Origin: Fimenecus sp045593555
GTDB taxonomy: Bacteria; Bacillota; Clostridia; Oscillospirales; Acutalibacteraceae
Length of the DNA stretch: 64,000 nt
Direction: 5' to 3'
Assembly: GCA_045593555.1 (NCBI GenBank)
Contig: JAZNWU010000029.1
Location: forward strand, 1 to 64,000
Position 1 is the stretch's first letter. Each line of letters opens with the position of its first letter. Made by a program: the position numbers and the translations under genes. Shown piece by piece: positions 7,053 through 15,866 of the stretch. A model generated the notes under the pieces. That model did no database searches. It was not told where the DNA came from and saw nothing but the letters and a program-made list of their open reading frames with translations.

Positions 7053-7664
7053 ATGAATCAAGTGAAAATCGGAAAGTTTATAGCTGAATGCAGAAAAAAG
7101 TGTGGACTTACACAAGTGCAGTTGGCTGAAAAGCTCAATATCACCGACAGAGCTGTGTCAAAATGGGAAAATGGCAAGTCGTTGCCCGATTCCTCAATAA
7201 TGCTTGATTTATGCGAATTGCTTAACATCAGTGTTAACGACTTATTAAGTGGGGAGGTAGTTACTGTGAACAACTACGATGAGAATTTAGAAAAGAACTT
7301 AATTAAAATGGTAAAAGAAAAAGAGAAAGCTGACGAACGACTGTTGAGTATTGAAATCGTTATGGGCATAGTCGGTGTAATATTATGTCTGGCACTCATA
7401 TTTGTAGCATGTTATGTGCCAATGGTGAGTTGGCTGAAAATAGTGTTGGGTAGTACAGGATTTGTATTTCTTTTTGTAATTGCATTCTGTTTGTTGAAAA
7501 TCGAACAGGTAGCAGGGTACTATGAATGTGAGCATTGTCGTCATAAATATGTGCCGACTTATAACAGCGTGTTATGGGCTATGCATATCAACCGTACAAG
7601 ATATATGAAATGCCCTGAATGTCATAAATGGTCCTGGCAGAAAAAAGTAATCAGTAAAGAATAA
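7053..7664 (+). CDS. XRE-family regulator with membrane segments and a zinc ribbon
   Basis: The N-terminal Cro/C1 helix-turn-helix (residues 5-60, CGLTQVQLAEKLNITDRAVS) is followed by a linker, two membrane helices (about residues 100-150), and a C-terminal four-cysteine ribbon with CEHC and CPEC. This architecture is common in Clostridia, where the DNA-binding head is tethered to the membrane. The start ATG 7053 follows AAAGGAGG. It is a single-gene unit with a strong terminator. The signal sensed is unknown; a related XRE-membrane gene without the ribbon lies at 59680. Confidence 0.88.
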   Translation: MNQVKIGKFIAECRKKCGLTQVQLAEKLNITDRAVSKWENGKSLPDSSIMLDLCELLNISVNDLLSGEVVTVNNYDENLEKNLIKMVKEKEKADERLLSIEIVMGIVGVILCLALIFVACYVPMVSWLKIVLGSTGFVFLFVIAFCLLKIEQVAGYYECEHCRHKYVPTYNSVLWAMHINRTRYMKCPECHKWSWQKKVISKE

Positions 7665-7680
7665 AACAAGATTTAACCAT

Positions 7681-7715
7681 ACCACAGGGAACAAAATTCC
7701 CTGTGGTTATCTTTT
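7681..7715 (+). terminator. Intrinsic terminator
   Basis: ACCACAGGGAA (7681-7691), loop CAAAA, TTCCCTGTGGT (7697-7707), followed by TATCTTTTT. Confidence 0.85.
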
Positions 7716-7795
7716 TATTGACAATTTTCCGGTGAAATTTTATAATATTTAAGTCTGTGATATAGACAAGCATTTTTTACGGGAGTAGTACACTT

Positions 7796-9079
7796 ATGAA
7801 GCAATTTCGTTTTTTAGTTTCCTTATTTTTAGTTTCAGCAATCCTTTTTTCATCGCAGAATTTTATATTTTCTGCGTCAACAACTGATAATTCAGATGGT
7901 GATGTGAATATCGGGAAATATTATCTTGGTGATGTGAATATGTCCGATACAGTAACAGCCCTTGATGCAAGAATGATTTTACAATACACAGCAGGACTTA
8001 CTGAACTTGATGAAGATGAACAGTATTATGCAGATTGTAACGAAGATGGAAGAGTGACTGCTATTGATGCCCGTGTTGTGCTTCAGATTGTTGCAGGACT
8101 TGTTGAACCTCAATATCCCGGTGAGAAGCCATCACAAGAGGAGCTTCGTGAAAAATGGTTAAAAGAGATATTTTCTGAGGTGTCATATGATGAAGTAAGT
8201 GCTGACCTCAAATGGTTAGTTGAAGATATCGGCATCAGAAATTGGTGGGATGAATCGCAGAATAATGCAGCAGAAGAAATCTATAAAAAATTGCAGTCTT
8301 ATGGTTATACAAGTAAAAACTGTGAGAAAATTGAATTTATTCACAATGATATTACAGGCGTAAATTTACTTGCAACTGTACCTACTGCTGATGAAAATGC
8401 AGATGTTTTGCTTTTTGTTGCACATTACGATACTGTCCGTGGAACAGGTGGTGCTGTTGATAATGCATCAGGCACCGTAACTCTTTTGCAAATGGCAAAA
8501 ATTTTCTTACAATCTGGTAAGGATTACGGAGTTGAGATAAGATTTCTTTTTACAGCAGGTGAGGAACAACTGTTTTATGGTGCACGAAATTATGTAAGCT
8601 CACTTCTTGACGATGAAAAAGAAAGACATAAAATTGTGTTCAATATCGATATGTCAGCTAAGCCAAATGATAATTATGCACCCGGCGAGCAGTATTATCT
8701 TGCAGTAAGCACAGAACCGGTTGCGACAGATTTGTATTTTTCTCCTGCAGCAGAGGCAAATATAGGAAGTATTGCTGTTGATAATGCAAAAGCCTTGTTA
8801 GGCGACATTGGTGAAGACGGATATTATTCTCCCGTAAGAGCAGGAAACACCGATATGGTTCCTTTCCGTGCAGCAGGTATGGACGCAATTACATTATCGT
8901 GGAGATGTATTGATGCAGAAAGAAGTCTTGGTGCAGAGCATGACCTTGCATGTCCACCAAACAACCATTTGCCTGAAGACAATATGGCAAATACAGATAT
9001 AAATTCACTTTATAATACTACAAAATTGTCAGTGGGTGCAGCAGCACAGCTTATTTGTCCGTATATTAATGAATTTTAA
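7796..9079 (+). CDS. Secreted M28-family metallopeptidase with an N-terminal dockerin-like module
   Basis: A signal peptide (residues 1-27, ending near FSAS) is followed by a two-repeat dockerin-like module: GDVNMSDTVTALDARMILQY and ADCNEDGRVTAIDARVVLQI, each a calcium-loop plus helix as in type I dockerins. From about residue 130 comes an M28 aminopeptidase domain with metal ligands HYDT (H209), GGAVDNASG, the catalytic pair TAGEEQ near residue 255, FNIDM and a late HLPEDN. Dockerins bind cohesins on a scaffoldin or on the cell surface, so this peptidase is probably docked to an extracellular complex. The dockerin is N-terminal, less usual than C-terminal. No cohesin is in this window. Confidence 0.88.
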   Translation: MKQFRFLVSLFLVSAILFSSQNFIFSASTTDNSDGDVNIGKYYLGDVNMSDTVTALDARMILQYTAGLTELDEDEQYYADCNEDGRVTAIDARVVLQIVAGLVEPQYPGEKPSQEELREKWLKEIFSEVSYDEVSADLKWLVEDIGIRNWWDESQNNAAEEIYKKLQSYGYTSKNCEKIEFIHNDITGVNLLATVPTADENADVLLFVAHYDTVRGTGGAVDNASGTVTLLQMAKIFLQSGKDYGVEIRFLFTAGEEQLFYGARNYVSSLLDDEKERHKIVFNIDMSAKPNDNYAPGEQYYLAVSTEPVATDLYFSPAAEANIGSIAVDNAKALLGDIGEDGYYSPVRAGNTDMVPFRAAGMDAITLSWRCIDAERSLGAEHDLACPPNNHLPEDNMANTDINSLYNTTKLSVGAAAQLICPYINEF

Positions 9080-9087
9080 TTGATAAA

Positions 9088-9834
9088 ATGAAAGAAAAAC
9101 TTAAAAGACTTTTTTATGATAGAATTCTCTGGATGTTTTTTACCAATCGTTGTCGTTACTGTGGTGAACTTTTAGGCATGGATGAAATTCTGTGTAAGGA
9201 ATGTTTGGAAAATTTACCCGTAATTAAAGGCGGAAAGTGCAAATATTGTGGTGCTGAAAAATCAAGATGTGCTTGTAAAAAGCATAAGTTAGGTTTTGAT
9301 GGTATCACATCACCGTTTTATTACGATGGTAATATCAAAAAATGCATTTCTCGTTTTAAGTTCGGTAACAAGCTTGTTCTCGGAAGTATTTTGGCAGAGG
9401 ATGTGGCAACATCAGTTAAAGAAGATTTTGGAGATAAGAAATTCGATTTCATATGCTTTGTGCCATTTTCAAAGCTACAAAAGCTTAAGCGAAACTATAA
9501 TCAGAGTGAAATATTAGCAGAAAATCTTGCGAAAGAATTACATATCCCATTGTGCAATATTATGGTAAAGCTTTTTAACACAAAGACACAGCACAAGATG
9601 AATAGTCAGGAAAGAAAAGGAAATGTTTTCGGAGTGTATGATGTTAAAAACAGAGCAAATGTTAAAGGTAAAACAATTTTGCTTGTGGATGATGTAAAAA
9701 CATCAGGCTCAACTCTTGATGATTGTGCGTGGATATTAAAAATCAGAGGTGCAAGCGAAGTTTATTGTGTAACAGCGGCAATAGCAGGCTTTAAAAAGGA
9801 AGAAGATAAAAAAGAAGAAAAGACAGAGTCATAG
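9088..9834 (+). CDS. comF: ComF-family phosphoribosyltransferase
   Basis: The N-terminal zinc-binding region has paired cysteines (CRYCG, CKECL, CKYCG, CAC; residues 18-65). It is followed by a type I phosphoribosyltransferase domain with the PRPP loop TILLVDDVKTSGSTLDDC near residues 192-209. ComF proteins act with ComFA in DNA uptake in competent Firmicutes, but many non-competent bacteria retain the gene. It follows the peptidase by nine bases with no clear ribosome binding site. The C-terminal lysine/glutamate-rich tail overlaps the terminator stem. Confidence 0.9.
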   Translation: MKEKLKRLFYDRILWMFFTNRCRYCGELLGMDEILCKECLENLPVIKGGKCKYCGAEKSRCACKKHKLGFDGITSPFYYDGNIKKCISRFKFGNKLVLGSILAEDVATSVKEDFGDKKFDFICFVPFSKLQKLKRNYNQSEILAENLAKELHIPLCNIMVKLFNTKTQHKMNSQERKGNVFGVYDVKNRANVKGKTILLVDDVKTSGSTLDDCAWILKIRGASEVYCVTAAIAGFKKEEDKKEEKTES

Positions 9835-9848
9835 TGATTCTGTCTTTT
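9819..9848 (+). terminator. Intrinsic terminator overlapping the comF stop codon
   Basis: AAAGACAGAGTC pairs with GATTCTGTCTTT around the stop codon of comF, followed by a T run. The coding end and the terminator share DNA. Confidence 0.8.
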
Positions 9849-9904
9849 TGTTATATTCCGTGACTTTTGGTAAATACTATTAAAAAAAGTAAAGGAGAAT
9901 TATT

Positions 9905-10339
9905 ATGGTTGAACAGGATACAGTTAAATTACTTCGTGAGTGTGATGCAGGTGTGAAAATGGGCATTTCGTCAATTGATGATGTGCTCAAATATGTGAAA
10001 TCGGAAGAAATGAGAAGAATACTCAACGAAAATCGTGAAAGTCATTGCAGACTTGATAAAGACTTACAGGTGCTTCTTGACAATTATCACGATGACGGAA
10101 AAGAGCCTAATCCAATGGCAAAGGGAATGTCTTGGATGAAAACGAACATGAAGCTTGTTATGAATGAATCTGACCACACTATTGCAGATTTAATGACAGA
10201 CGGCTGTAATATGGGGGTTAAATCTCTCAATAAATATCTTAATGAATATGAAGCTGCTGACGAGAAATCAAAGGACATCTGTAAACGACTCATAAACCTT
10301 GAAGAAGATATGATTATTCAAATGCGACAGTTTTTGTGA
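9905..10339 (+). CDS. Ferritin-like helical protein (DUF2383-type)
   Basis: This 144-residue, soluble, almost wholly helical protein has a pattern seen in clostridial ferritin-like/DUF2383 proteins: LRECDAGVKMGISSIDDVL, a central YHDDGKEPNPMAKGMSW and TIADLMTDGCNMGVKSLNKY. The glutamate/histidine ligands of a true di-iron site are only partly visible, so metal binding is uncertain. It is monocistronic with an AAAGGAG site. The function is unknown. Confidence 0.7.
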   Translation: MVEQDTVKLLRECDAGVKMGISSIDDVLKYVKSEEMRRILNENRESHCRLDKDLQVLLDNYHDDGKEPNPMAKGMSWMKTNMKLVMNESDHTIADLMTDGCNMGVKSLNKYLNEYEAADEKSKDICKRLINLEEDMIIQMRQFL

Positions 10340-10384
10340 TATGATTTGTCAATGAAGCATAAACTATGCTGAGGGGTGATAAAT

Positions 10385-10855
10385 TTGAAAATTGATTGGA
10401 AGAAACTCATAATCAGTATAGCAATACCTTTGGGTGTAGGTGGACTGTCTGCATTAATAACATCAGGCAATATGAAACTTTTCGAGGAAATCGAAAAACC
10501 TCCTTTGTCACCACCGGCATGGCTCTTTCCTGTTGTCTGGACAATTCTTTATGTAATGATGGGTATAGCATTGTATCTCGTGATTACAACGAAAACAAAA
10601 GAGGATAAAAGACCTGCAATAATCTCATTTGCAGTTCAACTTTTCTTCAATTTTTTCTGGTCCATTATATTCTTTAATGCAAAGGCATTTTTATTTGCAT
10701 TTATATGGCTTATATTATTGTGGGTTGCCATTGTGGCAAATATTTATTTCTTCAACAGAATCAATACCACATCAGCCAAACTTCTTATTCCATATCTTAT
10801 ATGGGTAACCTTTGCAGGGTATTTGAATTTAGGAATATATATCCTGAATGGATAA
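10385..10855 (+). CDS. TspO/MBR-family membrane protein
   Basis: A five-helix TspO/MBR protein with the family signature KPPLSPPAWLFPVVWTILY (helix 2 boundary) and QLFFNFFWSIIFF (helix 4). The length of about 156 residues is normal. I choose the TTG at 10385 because GAGGGGTG ends seven bases before it; the GTG at 10376 would overlap this site. Family members bind porphyrins and related tetrapyrroles and take part in stress responses. The gene stands alone before a bidirectional terminator. Confidence 0.9.
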   Translation: MKIDWKKLIISIAIPLGVGGLSALITSGNMKLFEEIEKPPLSPPAWLFPVVWTILYVMMGIALYLVITTKTKEDKRPAIISFAVQLFFNFFWSIIFFNAKAFLFAFIWLILLWVAIVANIYFFNRINTTSAKLLIPYLIWVTFAGYLNLGIYILNG

Positions 10856-10861
10856 AAAAAT

Positions 10862-10884
10862 AAAGCAGGGATTATCCCTGCTTT
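10862..10884. terminator. Bidirectional terminator between tspO and the GH16 gene
   Basis: AAAGCAGGGA, loop TTA, TCCCTGCTTT; A/T-rich on both sides, serving the convergent genes. Confidence 0.85.
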
Positions 10885-10886
10885 AA

Positions 10887-11789
10887 TCATTTATATTGAT
10901 AAACTCTTACATAATCAACTATGAATTCTGCTGTGTCACCGGGTTCCATATTCATTTTACCCACACCATGACGGTCAGCATTTGCAATACCGTTCTCACC
11001 TGCAACTTCACAGGAAAGAATCAAATATTCAGGATTTTGACTTACGCCACCTGTGGAAAGTCTGCCTGTTTCAATTCCGTTAATATAGAAAATATATTCG
11101 TTTTCATTCCATTCAACACCATAAGTGTTGTATTCTTCGTAAGGATTATTCGCAAACCATTTGCCGATGCTATCACCCTGATGAGATTCGCCGTATCCGT
11201 CATAGTGAATGCCACTTATAACTGCATCACCGGCACCCCACCATACATCCTTATAGTACATTGATTCGAAAACGTCGACTTCAGTACCATCTTTTCCGCT
11301 TCCGTCAACATTTGAAACACCGTCATTCATCATCCAGAATGCAGACCACATACCCGTTGATTTAGGTAAAATACATCTGCATTCAAAATATCCATAGCAT
11401 GGTTCATATTTATTTCGTGTTTCTATACACCCTGTGTACCAACCTGCTTTATATTCATCAAAATCAATCTTGTCGTGCCATTTATCATAGTAATAATTTT
11501 CCAAAGGCTCGTCAAAATATGCTGTAGTGATAATAAGGTTTCCGTCTTTGACAGATACCATATCTTCGTGCCAATAACCACCTTTTCGTTCAGTTTCCCA
11601 CCAAGGATAAAACCATTTTGATGTGTCGAGTGAGTCACCGTTAAATTCGTCTTCCCAAACAAGCTCAAAACGGGACTCAAGGTCTAACTCTTGCCCACTT
11701 GGTATGGCAGGAAGACTTAATTTCTGTGGCAAGGCAGGGGATATAACCATAAGCACAGCAACTAACACTCTTATAACTTTTGATAACAT
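10887..11789 (-). CDS. Secreted glycoside hydrolase family 16 (beta-glucanase-like)
   Basis: A signal peptide (about residues 1-20) precedes a GH16 concanavalin-like fold beginning at FELVWEDEFNGDSLDTSKW. The catalytic motif ExDxxE is present as EVDVFES near residue 170, with the usual upstream CRCILPKSTGMWSAFWMM and downstream FYINGIETGRL and ILSCEVAGENG. Members cleave beta-1,3 or beta-1,3-1,4 glucans, or galactans. It lies 11 bases after the larger hydrolase gene at 14314-11801 on the same strand, so the two are likely cotranscribed. It has no dockerin, unlike the peptidase at 7796, so it probably acts free or wall-bound. Confidence 0.92.
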   Translation of the reverse strand: MLSKVIRVLVAVLMVISPALPQKLSLPAIPSGQELDLESRFELVWEDEFNGDSLDTSKWFYPWWETERKGGYWHEDMVSVKDGNLIITTAYFDEPLENYYYDKWHDKIDFDEYKAGWYTGCIETRNKYEPCYGYFECRCILPKSTGMWSAFWMMNDGVSNVDGSGKDGTEVDVFESMYYKDVWWGAGDAVISGIHYDGYGESHQGDSIGKWFANNPYEEYNTYGVEWNENEYIFYINGIETGRLSTGGVSQNPEYLILSCEVAGENGIANADRHGVGKMNMEPGDTAEFIVDYVRVYQYK

Positions 11790-11800
11790 ATTATATTACC

Positions 11801-14314
11801 TCAATCATTACAAATACCATTTACTGATACAGAGAAAATGTATGGTGCATAAGAGTCTTTGTTATTGAACTTGACTGAACCATCATTTGTGAAAGTGATT
11901 ACATTTTCACCTTTTTCGAGTTCAATGTTCATTGTAACAGTTTTTACTGTGTCCCAACTGTAAGTGTTTCTGCACCAGAGATTTTCTGTTTTACCATTCA
12001 CATCAACTGTAATGTATCTTTCAATAAGGTCAACATTGTAGCTGTGGACACCACCTTCGTCATTGTTTGAGTAAGCAACGGTAAGACGATAATTTCCTGT
12101 TTCAGGAGCATTTACCTTGAAGCTTGCATTACCGTTTATGCAAGAAATGTTTTCAATGTGGTCATTGACAAGTGTTGCACCATCTGAAAGTGTCATCTGG
12201 TCAGCAGAAACTGAAATATTGTAATTTGTCGCATCAGTAACTTCTATTGTACATTTGATAGGTTCAGTAGTTTCAAAATCAATATAATTAAGACCTTTTC
12301 TTAAATAGACAACTGAATTTCCGTCTGTGTAGCAATCAGCACCGTCAACAGTAAAATTCATTGATTTGCTTGTTGTCATATTATAGAAACCGTCATAAGG
12401 TGCAACTGCAAGGAATGATTGTGTATTGTCATTTGTTCTGTCAGAATCGTCAAGGAGTGTGATTTCGTATATATCTTTGTGACGACGAACAAGCATACTG
12501 TCTAAAACAAAGGTGCCTTCACCGTGAGCGAAACTGATAGTGTGTTCACCTTTCTGGAGATAACGGACAAATGTCATTTTGTCAGTATATTCACTCTTGA
12601 TTGTGTTAGGGAAATAAATATCTTCAGCCCGACCGTCAAGAGTCATAATTGCTCTTGTGTCAACTCTGTGTGCAGGTGTCCATCCGTCATTTGAATTTCC
12701 GAAGATTACAGATAAATCATAGTAATCGGCTTCGTCAACTGTGAATTTAACAGTAACGCTGTCACCTGCATTTTCAAGTCCACCGACCATACCTTGTAAT
12801 TCGCCTGTTGTGGCATAAGCACTGTCATATGTGTATGTACCACCCTGACGAGTACCGTGTTCAAATTCATATCGCTGAGGAAGATTGTCATTGTAGAAAT
12901 CTTCTTTACCATCTTCTGCAGGAGTAAGTGTAATGTGATAAACTGCAGTCGGGTCAGGATTTTCTATGTCAACACGAAGCTTGCCTGAACGGACTTTTGC
13001 AGTGTACTCAGCAACAAGGGTAGGTTCGCTTACAATACCACTTAAGCCTTCATAACACACACTTTCGATTTTAACATTAACTTTTTTTCCAAGATTTGTT
13101 TTGCCCAAATGCTTAAAACTTACATAACTGTCGTAGTCAGAACCACCACAGAGAACTGTAATTTCATCTTTTTCTTTTGTCATTGATGAAATTCCGTTGA
13201 AATATTTATAATGGAATCTGTCATAACCATATTTAATAGCATTTTCAAAATCGGAATGTGTAATATCGATGATTTTCGCATCAAGAAGATAACCTTCCAT
13301 ATCAGCATACCAACGGAAAAGCCACCAGTTAGAGTTAGGGCTGTTGTTGTCAGCAACTGTGTCGTTAAGATTATTTGCAAGTCGCCAATAAGCAGCATTT
13401 GCATAAGTACCTGAATTTTCGATTGCAGTAATGTATTTCATCATATCTGCAGGTGCACCACATTCATACATTGTACCGTATTCTGTAACGATAATAGGCA
13501 AATCGGAAATTCCCAAATCGTCTTCAAGCTCACGATATTCGTCAACGTGGTCCTGCCAGTAATATGATGAGAATTCACCAAGCTCATGATAAATCATCAC
13601 ATCAGGAACACAGTCGTTTTCAAGACAGTATTCAAGGAACTCTTTGTTTTCATCATAGTTGTAGTCGCAATAGCCCGGACCACCAATCATAGCATCAGGG
13701 TCAATTGAACGGACAAGGTCATAAGTTATTTTCCAAGCCTCATAAAAACGGAGTCTTGCAGCCTCGTCAAACATAAGCCATGTACCGTCAGGTGACGGAG
13801 TACCAAACCACACGGCATTATCAGTTTCGTTATAAATACAATAAACGAGTCTGTCCTGATAATCTGTCTGTACTAACTTTTTAACTGCTTCTTCAACTTG
13901 TGGTAAAAATCTTTCACGGACAAATTCCATACTGTCATAATTGCCTTGTGCTCTCAGGTCCATAATTTCCTGATGACAATAATACCATGTGTCAAAGCAG
14001 TCCTGCATATAAACTGTAATGTAATCACAGTTATCAAGCACAGGTGCTACGTGGTCAACGTCACCGATAGGGTGCTGAAGTCCGTCAATAACTTTCTGCG
14101 AAATACTTGAAACATCAAGACTTTCAACAACAGCAGCATCAGGAACACCATTTTCAGCAATACCGTAAAGATAGCCTGAAGCTCTGCTTGAAACTTCACC
14201 TGAAAATGAGTTTGCATCTACCTGAAGAGTAGGACGGAAAGCATAAGGAATACCCTCTGCTGCCATTGATATAACCGTCACAAAACTTAATATCAAACTG
14301 ATAATTTTAAGCAT
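11801..14314 (-). CDS. Secreted clan-A glycoside hydrolase (GH39-like) with two CBM-like domains
   Basis: A short signal peptide is followed by a (beta/alpha)8 domain (residues about 30-370). The acid/base pair is YNETDNAVWF (N162, E163) and the nucleophile strand is IIVTEYGTMYE (E278), the arrangement of clan GH-A, closest to GH39-type enzymes by memory. After an all-beta section (about 370-460) come two CBM35/CBM6-like jelly rolls, one beginning QRYEFEHGTRQGG (about 477) and ending FVLDSMLVRR, the other covering residues 640-837. At 837 residues it is the first gene of a pair with GH16. The exact family and polysaccharide are uncertain. Confidence 0.75.
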   Translation of the reverse strand: MLKIISLILSFVTVISMAAEGIPYAFRPTLQVDANSFSGEVSSRASGYLYGIAENGVPDAAVVESLDVSSISQKVIDGLQHPIGDVDHVAPVLDNCDYITVYMQDCFDTWYYCHQEIMDLRAQGNYDSMEFVRERFLPQVEEAVKKLVQTDYQDRLVYCIYNETDNAVWFGTPSPDGTWLMFDEAARLRFYEAWKITYDLVRSIDPDAMIGGPGYCDYNYDENKEFLEYCLENDCVPDVMIYHELGEFSSYYWQDHVDEYRELEDDLGISDLPIIVTEYGTMYECGAPADMMKYITAIENSGTYANAAYWRLANNLNDTVADNNSPNSNWWLFRWYADMEGYLLDAKIIDITHSDFENAIKYGYDRFHYKYFNGISSMTKEKDEITVLCGGSDYDSYVSFKHLGKTNLGKKVNVKIESVCYEGLSGIVSEPTLVAEYTAKVRSGKLRVDIENPDPTAVYHITLTPAEDGKEDFYNDNLPQRYEFEHGTRQGGTYTYDSAYATTGELQGMVGGLENAGDSVTVKFTVDEADYYDLSVIFGNSNDGWTPAHRVDTRAIMTLDGRAEDIYFPNTIKSEYTDKMTFVRYLQKGEHTISFAHGEGTFVLDSMLVRRHKDIYEITLLDDSDRTNDNTQSFLAVAPYDGFYNMTTSKSMNFTVDGADCYTDGNSVVYLRKGLNYIDFETTEPIKCTIEVTDATNYNISVSADQMTLSDGATLVNDHIENISCINGNASFKVNAPETGNYRLTVAYSNNDEGGVHSYNVDLIERYITVDVNGKTENLWCRNTYSWDTVKTVTMNIELEKGENVITFTNDGSVKFNNKDSYAPYIFSVSVNGICND

Positions 14315-14381
14315 ATTTTCACCAACTTAAATAAGATAATGAAATAATACCAAAAATTATAAAACATTACAATAATTTTTC

Positions 14382-14410
14382 TTTACATAAAAAAAGAAAT
14401 ATGATAAAAT
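14382..14410 (+). promoter_or_regulatory. Promoter of the hyd maturation operon
   Basis: TTTACA (14382-14387), a 17-bp spacer and TAAAAT (14405-14410), in front of a 130-nt untranslated leader. Confidence 0.65.
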
Positions 14411-14416
14411 ATATAT

Positions 14417-14534
14417 GACCTGACATGAAGATGCTGATAGCTTCCGGATGAAAGGTGTAATGTATAATTAATAATACTACACTTATATTTATCGACACAG
14501 TATCTCTATTGGGGTATTGTGTCTTTTTGTTTTT
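14417..14534 (+). ncRNA. Structured leader with an intrinsic terminator upstream of the hyd operon
   Basis: The leader contains ACCT (14418-14421) pairing with AGGT (14453-14456) around a hairpin GAAG-ATGCTGATAG-CTTC (14427-14444). An AT-rich imperfect dyad (14456-14483) follows, then a terminator GACACAGTA (14494-14502) with TATTGTGTC (14515-14523) and TTTTTGTTTTT. A terminator placed before the first gene implies conditional readthrough. I do not recognise it as a known riboswitch class. It could also be the terminator of an unseen short RNA. Confidence 0.5.
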
Positions 14535-14546
14535 AGAGGTGATAAA

Positions 14547-14804
14547 ATGGAAACAAGAATTGCAGTTATGGGAATTATTGTTGAGAATGTGGAGTCAGTT
14601 GAACTCCTTAATGCTATTCTTCACGATTACGGTGAGTATATTGTGGGCAGAATGGGAATTCCTTACAGAAAGAAAAATGTTAATATAGTAAGTATTGCAG
14701 TTGATGCACCTCAGGATGTAATTTCCGCATTATCGGGAAAAATCGGAAAAATACAAGGTGTCAGCGTAAAAACTGCATACTCAAATGTGATTACAAATGA
14801 ATGA
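14547..14804 (+). CDS. TM1266-type iron-only hydrogenase system regulator
   Basis: This 85-residue ACT-fold-like protein has METRIAVMGIIVENVESVEL at its start and GRMGIPYRKKNVNIVSIAVD in the middle, as in the TM1266 family, which is found with hydE/F/G. The longest frame starts at 14517, but GAGGTG lies before the ATG at 14547 and the family begins at METR, so I use 14547. Its stop overlaps the hydE start by eight bases, implying translational coupling. The family is thought to regulate hydrogenase maturation, through nickel or another ligand; direct evidence is limited. Confidence 0.88.
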   Translation: METRIAVMGIIVENVESVELLNAILHDYGEYIVGRMGIPYRKKNVNIVSIAVDAPQDVISALSGKIGKIQGVSVKTAYSNVITNE

Positions 14805-15846
14805 GAAGTTATTAAATATTGCAGAAAAGCTAATCAGCATAGGTTCACTTTCGACAACTGAATATGAATATTTAATCGACAACAGAAATGAAGAAATTGC
14901 AGAGTTTCTTAAAAATGAAGCAGTGAAAAAAAGGCAATCTGTTTATGGAAACACAGTTTTTATCCGTGGACTTATTGAAATCAGTAACATCTGCAAAAAC
15001 GATTGTCTTTATTGCGGAATAAGAGGCTCTAACAAGACTTGCGAAAGATACAGGCTGACAAAAGAAGAGATTCTTTCTTGTTGTGAAGAAGGCTATTCAT
15101 TGGGATTTCGTACCTTTGTAATGCAGGGTGGCGAAGATTTGCATTTTACTGATGAGCTGTTAGTTGAAATTATCAGTGAAATCAAGCAAAAATATCCCGA
15201 TTGTGCAGTAACACTTTCTTTAGGTGAAAGAACTTATGAAAGTTACAAAAAACTTTATGATGCAGGTGCTGACAGATACCTTCTTCGTCACGAAACTGCT
15301 GACGAGGAGCATTATAGCAAGTTGCATCCTGAAAAGATGAGTTACAAAGCACGAATGGAATGTCTTAAAAATCTTAAGGAAATCGGTTTTCAGACAGGTT
15401 GTGGTTTTATGGTAGGCTCACCGTATCAGACAACAGAAAACCTTGCGAAGGACTTAAAGTTCATTGAAGAATTTTCACCACAGATGTGTGGCATAGGACC
15501 ATTCATTCCACATAAGGCAACTGAATTTCGTGATTTTCCGTCAGGTGATGTGGAATTGACTTGTTACTTGCTTTCAATTATAAGACTTATAAAACCAACT
15601 ATTCTGCTTCCTGCAACAACTGCATTGGGAACAGCTTTACAAGGTGGTAGAGAAAAAGGAATACTATGTGGTGCAAATGTAATAATGCCAAATCTTTCGC
15701 CACACAGCGTCCGTAAAAAATATGAGCTTTATAATAACAAACTAATCAGCGGAAACGAATCTGCACAGGAAATCGAAAATCTTAAAAATAGTATGAAAAA
15801 TATCGGTTATGAAATTGTGACAGACCGAGGAGATATAAAACGATAA
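14797..15846 (+). CDS. hydE: [FeFe]-hydrogenase maturase HydE (radical SAM)
   Basis: HydE is a radical SAM enzyme that helps build the diiron subcluster of the H-cluster together with HydG and HydF. The CxxxCxxC cluster motif is CKNDCLYCGI (near residue 70), inside the HydE context RGLIEISNICKNDC. The TIM-barrel continues with RYLLRHETAD and GCGFMVGSPYQTTENLA, both HydE hallmarks. The length of 349 is normal. It overlaps the preceding regulator gene and is followed after 20 bp by hydG, in one operon. The enzyme is cytoplasmic and oxygen-sensitive. Confidence 0.97.
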   Translation: MNEKLLNIAEKLISIGSLSTTEYEYLIDNRNEEIAEFLKNEAVKKRQSVYGNTVFIRGLIEISNICKNDCLYCGIRGSNKTCERYRLTKEEILSCCEEGYSLGFRTFVMQGGEDLHFTDELLVEIISEIKQKYPDCAVTLSLGERTYESYKKLYDAGADRYLLRHETADEEHYSKLHPEKMSYKARMECLKNLKEIGFQTGCGFMVGSPYQTTENLAKDLKFIEEFSPQMCGIGPFIPHKATEFRDFPSGDVELTCYLLSIIRLIKPTILLPATTALGTALQGGREKGILCGANVIMPNLSPHSVRKKYELYNNKLISGNESAQEIENLKNSMKNIGYEIVTDRGDIKR

Positions 15847-15866
15847 AGAAAAAAGGAGAAATAGAT

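Noticed and set aside
14425..14451. Leader peptide MKMLIASG in the hyd leader
   Set aside because: No ribosome binding site upstream of the ATG, so I treat the region as structured RNA.
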